From Alcaligenes endophyticus (GTDB lineage Bacteria > Pseudomonadota > Gammaproteobacteria > Burkholderiales > Burkholderiaceae_B): a stretch of 64,000 nucleotides of DNA. Position 1 is the first letter of the stretch. Each line of letters opens with the position of its first letter. The DNA lies in the NCBI RefSeq assembly GCF_026344035.1, contig NZ_JAPKND010000001.1, positions 248,001 through 312,000 on the forward strand, given 5' to 3'. This document shows positions 57,516 through 64,000 of this stretch, piece by piece. The position numbers and the translations under genes were made by a program. Below the pieces are notes generated by a model that saw only the letters and a list, made by a program, of their open reading frames with translations, ran no database searches and was not told the DNA's origin.

Positions 57516-57534
57516 AAATTAATACATTTAATTT
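57516..57534. promoter_or_regulatory. candidate LysR operator upstream of allE
   Basis: Perfect dyad AAATTAA-TACAT-TTAATTT, 40 bp before the regulator ATG and 135 bp before allE. Overlapping TTAAAT-N6-ATTTAA gives the same symmetry. AT-rich LysR-type box in the expected place. Confidence 0.5.
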
Positions 57535-57668
57535 GTAAATATATAAAAGTATCGTTATTGTAGTGGGCAAGAACCGCTACCCCTTGGCATAGGCCATGTC
57601 TACATAAGCTGGCACACAGATAAGGATTGCGGCCGACCCGAGTACTGTGATTTTATCGAGATAAAAGC

Positions 57669-58511
57669 ATGTCTAATGTGAGCTATTACGCCCCTCCTGG
57701 CGGCCATCCTCCACAAACACAACTATTGACTGACCGTGCGATGTTCACGGAAGCCTACGCTATCCTTCCTAAAGGCGTACTGCAGGATATCGTGACCAGC
57801 CATTTACCGGGCTGGACCAATATGCGCATGTGGGTATTGGCACGTCCTTTGTCTGGTTTTGCTGAAACCTTCTCACAGTACATTGTGGAGCTCAGCGCGA
57901 ATGGCGGCAGCGACAATCCCGAAAACGATCCCGAGGCCGAAGGAGTTATCTTCGTTGTAAAAGGCGAAGTAGAGCTGGTCCTGAACGGTACTCAGCACAC
58001 CTTGCAAGAAGGAGGCTACGCATTTATTCCTCCCTCCACCAAGTGGTCTATACACAACCGCAGCCACGATCTAGCAAGCTTTCACTGGATCCGCAAACGC
58101 TATCAGCGTGTAGAAGGTTTAGATGCCCCAGAGGCGTTCGTCACTAATGAAAAAGACGTTAAACCTTTAGTAATGCCCGATACCGAAGGCCGTTGGAGCA
58201 CCACGCGCTTTGTTGATATGGCCGATATGCGCCACGACATGCACGTTAACATTGTCAATTTTGAACCGGGTGGCGTCATTCCGTTCGCGGAAACGCATAT
58301 CATGGAGCACGGCTTATACGTGCTGGAAGGTAAAGCGGTATACCGCCTAAACCAAGACTGGGTAGAGGTAGAGGCCGGAGACTTCATGTGGTTACGCGCT
58401 TTTTGCCCACAGGCCTGTTACGCGGGCGGCCCAAGCCGCTTCCGTTACTTGCTCTACAAAGATGTAAATCGTCACGCTAACCTAACTATAGGTTTTGATC
58501 CACGTCGCTAA
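57669..58511 (+). CDS. allE: (S)-ureidoglycine aminohydrolase
   Basis: Bicupin that converts (S)-ureidoglycine to (S)-ureidoglycolate and ammonia, the step before AllA. 280 residues; first cupin around GVIFVVKGEVELVLNG, second around NFEPGGVIPFAETHIMEHGLYVLEGKAVYRLN, which carries the Mn-binding residues (E, H, H/Q). N-terminal YYAPPGGHPPQTQLLTDRAMFTEAYAILP is family-typical. A perfect stem TTTTATC-GA-GATAAAA (57651-57666) ends two bases before the ATG and covers the Shine-Dalgarno region. Closed by a strong terminator. Confidence 0.93.
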   Translation: MSNVSYYAPPGGHPPQTQLLTDRAMFTEAYAILPKGVLQDIVTSHLPGWTNMRMWVLARPLSGFAETFSQYIVELSANGGSDNPENDPEAEGVIFVVKGEVELVLNGTQHTLQEGGYAFIPPSTKWSIHNRSHDLASFHWIRKRYQRVEGLDAPEAFVTNEKDVKPLVMPDTEGRWSTTRFVDMADMRHDMHVNIVNFEPGGVIPFAETHIMEHGLYVLEGKAVYRLNQDWVEVEAGDFMWLRAFCPQACYAGGPSRFRYLLYKDVNRHANLTIGFDPRR

Positions 58512-58535
58512 GTCCGACTTTGCTTGCGCTTAAAA

Positions 58536-58576
58536 CAACAGCCCCATATCGTAAAGAATGGGGCTGTTGGCTTTTT
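58536..58576 (+). terminator. intrinsic terminator after allE
   Basis: Perfect 12 bp stem CAACAGCCCCAT / ATGGGGCTGTTG with a 10-base loop, then GCTTTTT. 24 bases after the allE stop, so allE is a single-gene transcript. Confidence 0.95.
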
Positions 58577-58621
58577 AGTCCCTACAATAGGGCTACACCT
58601 CGAAAGCATAGGCAAAAACGC

Positions 58622-59524
58622 ATGAAGGCAGATCAAACTCATCACCAAGAACGCTCACGAGCCGGCAAGCACTCCACATGGATCAGCGTAGGCGTCAACT
58701 TACTGCTGGTTGTCCTGCAATTGACTGTAGGTTTTATAGCCAAGTCTCAAGCGCTGGTAGCGGACGCTATCCACTCGCTGTCCGACCTTATTTCTGATTT
58801 CATCGTATTAGTAGCGAATAAGCACAGCAGCAAAGGGGTAGATGATGACCATCACTATGGGCATTTACGCTACGAAACGGCCGCAACCTTAGCCATAGGC
58901 GTCATTCTTATCGGTGTAGGGCTGGGTATGCTGTGGAATGCAGCAGGCAGCTTACAGAACCCCGATCAGATTGCTGTAGTACATCCGGCGGCGTTAGTGG
59001 TGGCTTGTATTGCCTTGCTGAGCAAGGAGCTGCTATTTCGCTACATGCTCAAGGTAGCCAAACGGGTGCAGTCAACCATGCTAGTGGCGAATGCCTGGCA
59101 TGCGCGCTCCGATGCTGCCTCATCCCTGATTGTGAGCCTAGGGGTACTGGCCAATTTATGCGGTTTTCCCCTTGCTGATCCCTTGGCGGCTGCTTTAGTC
59201 GGGCTAATGGTGGCTCGCATGGGATGGAAGTTTTCCATTAATGCATTTCACGATCTCACTGATAAGGCGATTGATACTGCTACTGAAGCTCGTATCCATG
59301 CCTTGTTGGTCAACACCCCTGGAGTGCAAGGCATACATGATCTACGCACACGAAAATTGGGTGACATGATTTGGGTGGAGGTGGACATCGAAATGGATGC
59401 CACCCTAAGCATCGCTGAAGGCCATGCTATTGCCAGCGAAGCGAAACGACGAGTGATGCAGGCTGAACCCGTTTTAGATGTCACCACGCACTTTGATCCT
59501 GTCGATGTGTCCGAAATCCGTTGA
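58622..59524 (+). CDS. cation diffusion facilitator family transporter
   Basis: Exports divalent metals (Zn, Fe, Mn or Co class) by proton antiport. About 300 residues from the ATG at 58622; the frame is open to 58520 but that part overlaps the allE terminator. Six-helix core with the metal-site pairs HSLSD in VADAIHSLSDLISDF and HARSD in ANAWHARSDAASS, and a cytoplasmic C-terminal domain. The His at the first pair suggests a Zn/Fe/Mn-type site; the metal cannot be set by eye. Confidence 0.9.
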   Translation: MKADQTHHQERSRAGKHSTWISVGVNLLLVVLQLTVGFIAKSQALVADAIHSLSDLISDFIVLVANKHSSKGVDDDHHYGHLRYETAATLAIGVILIGVGLGMLWNAAGSLQNPDQIAVVHPAALVVACIALLSKELLFRYMLKVAKRVQSTMLVANAWHARSDAASSLIVSLGVLANLCGFPLADPLAAALVGLMVARMGWKFSINAFHDLTDKAIDTATEARIHALLVNTPGVQGIHDLRTRKLGDMIWVEVDIEMDATLSIAEGHAIASEAKRRVMQAEPVLDVTTHFDPVDVSEIR

Positions 59525-59587
59525 ATTCATTATTGTGATAGCTTGACAGCCTAGCTGTAGCTTTTAACACCTTACTTGGTTTCTGCC

Positions 59588-60490
59588 ATGTCTACCTCTA
59601 CGCTCTGGATACGCGCCACCCCCTTGATCTTTGTGTTGATCTGGAGCACCGGATTCATTGTGGCGCGCTACGGTATGCCCTACGCCCCACCCATGAGTTT
59701 TTTAGCGTTACGCTATGCACTTTCAGTATTCTGTTTTTTACTCTGGGCTTATTTCAGCACGGCATCCTGGCCCAAACAGAAATCTCAATGGCTGCACTTA
59801 GCAATGACGGGTATCTTGCTGCAAGCCGCTTACTTAGGAGGCGTGTGGACAGCCGTCAAGCTTGGAATGGGAGCCGGCATGGTAGCGCTGTTAGTCAGCT
59901 TGCAACCCATTCTGACAGCGCTGTGGATCTCCGGCACAGGGGGCAGCATACAAGCTCGTCAGTGGCTAGGCTTGGGGTTTGGACTGACTGGTTTACTTTT
60001 GGTTGTGGGGACAAAGTTAGGACAAGGTGAGGTCACAGGTATAAATATAGGCGTTGCTATCTTTGCACTATTAGGCATTACCATCGGTACGCTGTACCAA
60101 AAACGCTTTGTCAGCCACAAAGATGTGCGCAGTGCCAACGCGATCCAGCTTATGGCTGCCTTGTTGGTGACACTGCCCTTTGCCTACGTGGAGACTGAGC
60201 CCATGCAATGGCTGCTTCCCGAACATAGCCCGAACCTAGAGTTAATAGGTGCCTTGACTTGGTCCGTTTTAGGCTTGACGCTAGGAGGCAGCTCACTGCT
60301 TTATTTACTCATCCTGCGCGGAGCAGCCAGTTCTGTTACCAGCTTGTTTTACTTGGTGCCACCCACGACTGCCGTCATGGCTTGGGTACTTTTTGCGGAA
60401 CCCATTACTCTCTGGACAGTAGGTGGAATTTTGCTCTCAACGGTGGGCGTTGGACTCATCATCCAAAGGCCCAACAAGCTAAGCACATGA
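59588..60490 (+). CDS. EamA/DMT-superfamily permease
   Basis: About 300 residues, ten hydrophobic helices in two EamA halves (first WSTGFIVARYGMPYAPPMSFLALRYA, second GALTWSVLGLTLGGSSLLYLLILRG). Substrates in the family are amino acids, metabolites or drugs; not assignable here. I chose the ATG at 59588; the frame opens at 59576. No clear Shine-Dalgarno. Confidence 0.85.
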   Translation: MSTSTLWIRATPLIFVLIWSTGFIVARYGMPYAPPMSFLALRYALSVFCFLLWAYFSTASWPKQKSQWLHLAMTGILLQAAYLGGVWTAVKLGMGAGMVALLVSLQPILTALWISGTGGSIQARQWLGLGFGLTGLLLVVGTKLGQGEVTGINIGVAIFALLGITIGTLYQKRFVSHKDVRSANAIQLMAALLVTLPFAYVETEPMQWLLPEHSPNLELIGALTWSVLGLTLGGSSLLYLLILRGAASSVTSLFYLVPPTTAVMAWVLFAEPITLWTVGGILLSTVGVGLIIQRPNKLST

Positions 60491-60747
60491 ATTAAGACTG
60501 CATACAGTCTCTACCTTAGCTCCTACTGCTCTCACCGCCCAAGGCGCTCCATTTGGTCGCCTGTTCTTCTTTTCTCTTGCTCTGACGCGCATTGACTTCG
60601 CCCCTCTTGTTACGGCCATACAACCAAAGTCGCGTATGGCGTTCAAGCTTCTCGTTCTATATTGCCTACAAAGAACCGTAGAAAACTGGCTATTCAAGTC
60701 ATTCAAAAGTACACAACTAATGTGTCAATTATTCTTAGGAGACAAAG
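60491..60747. promoter_or_regulatory. leader of the acetate uptake operon
   Basis: 257 bp without a gene. A short hairpin AGACTG-CATA-CAGTCT (60495-60510) lies right after the EamA stop and may be its weak terminator. A TATATT near 60660 lacks a good -35 box. I found no sigma-54 type GG-N10-GC element. Confidence 0.35.
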
Positions 60748-61059
60748 ATGGACTCATCTCAAGATGTCGTGTCCGCGGTGATGCAGCATCCTGCGTATCA
60801 GGAACTGCTGCGACGTAGAAACCGCCTCAGCTTGCTGTTCTTCGTGATTGCCATCTGCATTTACGCAGGCTTCATCCTCACGCTAGCCTTTGATCCAGTG
60901 CTATTTGGTCAGCCCCTTGGAGACCTGACCATGTCTATCGGCATCTTCTGCGCCACGCTTGTCGTGTTCAGCGCAGTCATTATGATCGCCATCTATGTCT
61001 GGATTTCTAACAAAGTGTTCGACCCCTTGCTAGCGCAGATCATCAAGGACATAAAATAA
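60748..61059 (+). CDS. yjcH: DUF485 membrane protein accompanying ActP
   Basis: 103 residues with two hydrophobic helices (about 28-50 and 65-88), and family features [17 protein letters not shown] at the N-terminus and [12 protein letters not shown] at the end. YjcH-type proteins are nearly always encoded just before ActP; the role is thought to be linked to the symporter but is not settled. TTAGGAG lies 7 bases before the ATG. Stop overlaps the actP ATG (TAATG). Confidence 0.93.
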   Translation: MDSSQDVVSAVMQHPAYQELLRRRNRLSLLFFVIAICIYAGFILTLAFDPVLFGQPLGDLTMSIGIFCATLVVFSAVIMIAIYVWISNKVFDPLLAQIIKDIK

Positions 61060-62723
61060 TGAGACAAAAGCTACTACTAATGGCGCTGCTGAGCTTATTT
61101 AGCTCAACAGCTCTGGCTGCAGAACAAGGTGCCTCACGCACTTCAGCCATCGTCATGTTTCTGGTTTTTATTGCTGGAACCATGGTTATCACCTGGTGGG
61201 CGGCAAAACGCACGCAAACTACCTCAGACTTTTATACAGCGGGAGGGGGGCTTACGGGCTTTCAAAATGGCCTAGCTATCGCTGGGGATTACCTTTCCGC
61301 TGCTTCGTTCTTAGGCATTGCCGGAATGGTTTACGTGTCCGGTTTTGACGGCATGATTTACGCTACAGGCTTTCTATTTGGTTGGCCGGTCGTGATGTTC
61401 TTAATTGCCGAACGACTACGCAACCTAGGTCGCTACAACTTTGCTGACGTCACTTCATACCGACTAAAGCAAAAACCTATGCGTATTTTGGCCGCCAGCG
61501 CTTCCTTGCTCATTATTGCTTTGTATCTGATTGCTCAGATGGTGGGCGCAGGAAAATTAATCGTCCTACTGTTCGGCCTAAACTACAATGCCGCTGTCGT
61601 CATTGTGGGTGCATTGATGATGATTTACGTGGCTTTCGGTGGCATGACCGCAACCACTTGGGTACAAATCATTAAAGCAGTACTCATGCTGTTTGGCGCA
61701 ACGCTGATGTCAGGCTTGGTATTGGCCGCCTTTAACTGGGACATTGATGAAATTTTGACCCGTGCGGTCGCCACCCACCCAGATGGTCTAAAAATTCTTG
61801 CTCCCGGCTCGCAAGTTAGTGCGAACCCCTTAAATGCCCTATCACTGGGTATTGCACTCGCCTTTGGAACAGCCGGTCTACCCCACATTCTGATGCGTTT
61901 CTTTACCGTAGCGGATGCCAAAGAAGCCCGCAAATCAGTGATTTGGGCCAGTAGCTTTATCGGTTACTTTTATCTGCTCACGTTCATCATCGGCTTCGGT
62001 GCCATTGTCATGCTGGTACAGCATCCCGAGTACTTCGTACGCGGGCCAGATGGCAGCTTCAATATGTTGAAAGACCTCATCGGCGGTACCAACATGGTGG
62101 CCGTACATTTGGCCAATGCTGTAGGTGGCAACCTGTTGCTGGGCTTTTTGGCTGCCGTCACCTTTGCCACCATTGTTGCTGTCGTAGCAGGGTTGGCCTT
62201 GGCGGGCGCTGCCGCTATTTCGCACGACTTGTATGCAAACGTTTTTGCTAAAGGCCAAGCCAGCGAAAAGAACCAGATGCGCATCTCTCGTATTTCCACT
62301 ATTGTGCTGGGCGTGCTGGCCATCTTGCTCGGTATTATCTTTGAAAACCAAAACGTCGCCTTTATGGTGGGCCTAGCCTTTGCCATTGCAGCCAGTGCTA
62401 ACTTCCCTGTTTTAGTGCTCTCCATCTCTTGGAGAGGTTGCACCACACGCGGCGCGACCATAGGCGGCTTCTTAGGTTTAGTCGTGGCAACCGGCTGGGT
62501 GATCTTAAGCTCTACTGTGTGGGTGGATGTGTTTGGCTTTGCCCAGCCCATTACCCCCTTCCCCAACCCAGGAATCCTGTCTATCCCACTGGCTTTTGCT
62601 GCTATTTGGCTGTTTTCTGTCCTAGACAACAGCGCACAAGCCAAAAAAGAACGTGAAGGCTTTGATGCTGTCACCGTACGCAGTCAAACAGGTATAGGCG
62701 CAGCTTCCGCCAGCCAGCACTAA
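61059..62723 (+). CDS. actP: cation/acetate symporter ActP
   Basis: Sodium:solute symporter (SSS) that takes up acetate and related short acids. 554 residues; a cleavable-looking N-terminal segment ([20 protein letters not shown]), then 13 or so helices. Signature parts: [45 protein letters not shown], and [15 protein letters not shown]. Translationally coupled to the DUF485 gene. Followed by a long hairpin and a response-regulator gene. Confidence 0.95.
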   Translation: MRQKLLLMALLSLFSSTALAAEQGASRTSAIVMFLVFIAGTMVITWWAAKRTQTTSDFYTAGGGLTGFQNGLAIAGDYLSAASFLGIAGMVYVSGFDGMIYATGFLFGWPVVMFLIAERLRNLGRYNFADVTSYRLKQKPMRILAASASLLIIALYLIAQMVGAGKLIVLLFGLNYNAAVVIVGALMMIYVAFGGMTATTWVQIIKAVLMLFGATLMSGLVLAAFNWDIDEILTRAVATHPDGLKILAPGSQVSANPLNALSLGIALAFGTAGLPHILMRFFTVADAKEARKSVIWASSFIGYFYLLTFIIGFGAIVMLVQHPEYFVRGPDGSFNMLKDLIGGTNMVAVHLANAVGGNLLLGFLAAVTFATIVAVVAGLALAGAAAISHDLYANVFAKGQASEKNQMRISRISTIVLGVLAILLGIIFENQNVAFMVGLAFAIAASANFPVLVLSISWRGCTTRGATIGGFLGLVVATGWVILSSTVWVDVFGFAQPITPFPNPGILSIPLAFAAIWLFSVLDNSAQAKKEREGFDAVTVRSQTGIGAASASQH

Positions 62724-62741
62724 CACCTACGCGGCACCTAA

Positions 62742-62769
62742 TGCGCAGGGTACTACCGTACTCTGCGCA
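62742..62769 (+). terminator. hairpin between actP and the response regulator
   Basis: TGCGCAG-G-GTAC pairs with GTAC-T-CTGCGCA (11 pairs plus one G-T) over a TACC loop. No T run follows, so it may be a Rho-linked or processing structure that separates actP from the regulator message. Confidence 0.5.
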
Positions 62770-62823
62770 GCCGTGTAAACTAGGTGCTTCTTGCATCCTT
62801 TTTCTAACATGGCCATTGATCCA

Positions 62824-63489
62824 ATGACAGAATTTCTGATTGCAGATGATCATCCGCTATTTCGCGAAGCCCTGCGCGGGGTGATACTAAAGCTCTTCCC
62901 AGGTTGCACTATCCGCGAAGCTGAGCGCATTGCTCATCTTTATGACTTAGCGGAACAGCACTCTGATGCAGATCTGCTTTTACTGGACTTAAATATTCCT
63001 GGGGCCATAGGCTTTAGTGCTCTGGTGCACCTGCGTGCGCTATATCCTTTTTTGCCTATTGTCATTATCTCGGCCCACGAAGACCCACAACTAATACGCC
63101 GAGCCTTAGACCATGGAGCGGCAGGCTATATACCTAAATCGGCGGACTCCAAGACACTGGCTATCGCGCTCAATGACATTCTCGATGGCAATAGTTGGGC
63201 TCCTTCATTACACCAGTCGACCCCCGGGGCAGGCCTAGAAGAAAAGCAAGCAGCCGCACGCGTGCGTCAATTGACACCACAGCAGTTTCGGGTATTACAG
63301 ATGGTGGGGACAGGTCAGTTGAATAAACAAATCGCCTATGAACTAGGAATCTCTGAAGCCACCATTAAAGCCCACATGACCGCTATTTTACGCAAGCTTG
63401 GCGCCTCTAACAGAACACAAGCTGTGCTCATCGCCAATGAGCTCGGCTTACCTAGCACAGACACTGCGGCTTTCTCTCAAGCTGTTTAA
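62824..63489 (+). CDS. LuxR/NarL-family response regulator, CrbR/ErdR-like
   Basis: About 221 residues from the ATG at 62824 (an ATG at 62809 and TTG at 62791 are alternatives; none has a good ribosome site). Receiver domain with acidic pair Asp8-Asp9 and phospho-acceptor Asp55 in LLLLDLNIPGA, conserved Lys in GYIPKSADSKT, and a C-terminal LuxR HTH (LTPQQFRVLQMVGTGQLNKQIAYELGIS, split here by its helix turn). Position after actP and facing a hybrid kinase matches the CrbS/CrbR (MxtR/ErdR) systems that control acetate genes. Confidence 0.9.
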   Translation: MTEFLIADDHPLFREALRGVILKLFPGCTIREAERIAHLYDLAEQHSDADLLLLDLNIPGAIGFSALVHLRALYPFLPIVIISAHEDPQLIRRALDHGAAGYIPKSADSKTLAIALNDILDGNSWAPSLHQSTPGAGLEEKQAAARVRQLTPQQFRVLQMVGTGQLNKQIAYELGISEATIKAHMTAILRKLGASNRTQAVLIANELGLPSTDTAAFSQAV

Positions 63490-63499
63490 ATTGTTATAT

Positions 63500-64000
63500 T
63501 TATACCCCGACCGCCGAATTGCGCTCCTCCAGTTTCATTAACAGAAAGGCCCTTAGCGAAGCCGGCTTAACAGGCTTGGTTAATACCGGATAGCCACGCT
63601 CACGCGCCGCTGCTTTCAATTCGTGACTACCATCAGCAGTCAGTAGCGCACCGCGGACGTGGGGCAACTGACTGGTTAATAGCTCTAGGGCTTCAAGGCC
63701 ATTTAACCTATCGTGCAAGTGGTAATCCACCAATAAGACATCCACGTCTGGGCTCACCTGCGCTAAGGCTTGGTCTACGGTCGTGGCACTCTGGCTGTTA
63801 ATCCCCCAACGAGACAACAATGCCAGCATACCTTCGATAATTTCTGGATCATTGTCTAGACACAAGACACGCAAGCCTTCTAAGCTGGACACCACGGTTG
63901 GCTCGGAGGTAGCTGGGGTCATGGCCAGCACTGGCTTACTCACTCTAGGCACCCAGATCGAAAACATACTTCCACGCCCGACCTGCGAAGCCACATTTAA
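63500..64000 (-). CDS. hybrid sensor histidine kinase, C-terminal part (5' end outside window)
   Basis: Open to the window edge; only the last 166 residues or so are visible. The first visible residues (SQVGRGSMFSIWVPR) are the end of a HATPase_c kinase domain, and the rest is a receiver domain with DNDPEI, phospho-acceptor Asp in VLLVDYHLHD and Lys in PVLTKPVKP. It converges on the response regulator with a 10 bp gap. In CrbS-type kinases an SSS-transporter-like module lies N-terminal; that part would be outside this window. Confidence 0.88.
   Translation of the reverse strand, partial: LNVASQVGRGSMFSIWVPRVSKPVLAMTPATSEPTVVSSLEGLRVLCLDNDPEIIEGMLALLSRWGINSQSATTVDQALAQVSPDVDVLLVDYHLHDRLNGLEALELLTSQLPHVRGALLTADGSHELKAAARERGYPVLTKPVKPASLRAFLLMKLEERNSAVGV

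Noticed and set aside
57611-57631. Sigma-54 promoter upstream of allE (TGGCAC ... TTGC)
   Set aside because: The spacing between the GG and GC elements is 16 bases, not 10.
61970-62674. 234-codon minus-strand frame inside actP
   Set aside because: Antisense of a well-conserved symporter. Its composition (Lys, Pro, Ala, Thr rich, no domain) is that of a mirror frame.
1-64000. CRISPR arrays, insertion sequences, integrases, toxin-antitoxin or phage-defence genes
   Set aside because: I found no direct-repeat arrays, transposase or integrase motifs, or recognisable defence genes in reading the window.

Overview
The window is a dense stretch of bacterial chromosome. It holds 59 protein genes (two of them cut by the window ends), one tRNA-Gln, two candidate leader/small RNAs and about a dozen intrinsic terminators or hairpins. 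I see no insertion sequences, prophage genes, CRISPR arrays or rRNA. Gene content and order suggest a betaproteobacterium of the order Burkholderiales, most likely an Alcaligenaceae relative with moderate GC. The pointers are prs / tRNA-Gln / ispE / lolB / TPR gene with mutM divergent, metG divergent from apbC with dcd and a large basic amino acid decarboxylase downstream, and the gcl-hyi-glxR-ttuD-pyk glyoxylate module. The family assignment is inference, not a database result.

Layout: (1) 1-12.9 kb is housekeeping: end of a beta-carbonic anhydrase, ychF, a CPBP membrane protease overlapping pth, rplY, prs, tRNA-Gln, ispE, lolB, a TPR protein, mutM, a PAP2 membrane protein, a GlcD-type flavoprotein and a phosphohexomutase. 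(2) 12.9-22.5 kb is a surface-glycan operon on the minus strand: a WecA-type initiating transferase, TviB/WbpO and TviC/WbpP nucleotide-sugar enzymes, a MurJ-fold flippase, two GT-B transferases and a 792-residue protein made of two GT-B transferases in tandem. No Wzy, Wzz or Wza/Wzc is present. (3) 22.6-35.3 kb handles purine ureides and glyoxylate. A LysR regulator is divergent from uraD-allA, followed by a 4-OT tautomerase and an NCS2 purine permease. A second LysR regulator is divergent from gcl-hyi-glxR, and then come ttuD-glcG-pyk. AllA releases glyoxylate, Gcl and the following enzymes turn it into glycerate, and TtuD and Pyk feed it to pyruvate. A second ureide locus (LysR, allE) lies at 56.6-58.5 kb and supplies the step just before AllA.

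(4) 35.4-40.8 kb: a candidate small RNA showing CUCCUCC in a hairpin loop, coq7, and a cbb3-type oxidase operon (ccoN, ccoO, a one-heme ccoP-like cytochrome, a SCO copper chaperone and an unknown membrane protein). A strong terminator lies in the leader ahead of ccoN. (5) 41-43 kb: osmC-thyA-folA, tightly overlapped. (6) 42.8-53.9 kb on the minus strand: apbC-tamA-tamB, then dcd, decarboxylase, HI0933-type flavoprotein and an orphan gcvH. (7) 54-60.5 kb: a small membrane protein, metG, the allE locus, a cation diffusion facilitator and an EamA permease. (8) 60.7-64 kb: acetate uptake (DUF485 protein plus ActP) followed by a LuxR-type response regulator and the end of a convergent hybrid histidine kinase, which resembles the CrbS/CrbR (MxtR/ErdR) acetate system.

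No plainly new multi-gene system stands out. The observations I rate most worth checking are the anti-Shine-Dalgarno hairpin RNA (35.4 kb), the terminator and mini-ORF leader of the cbb3 operon (40.6 kb), the unusual build of that oxidase, and the tandem glycosyltransferase fusion (12.9-15.3 kb).
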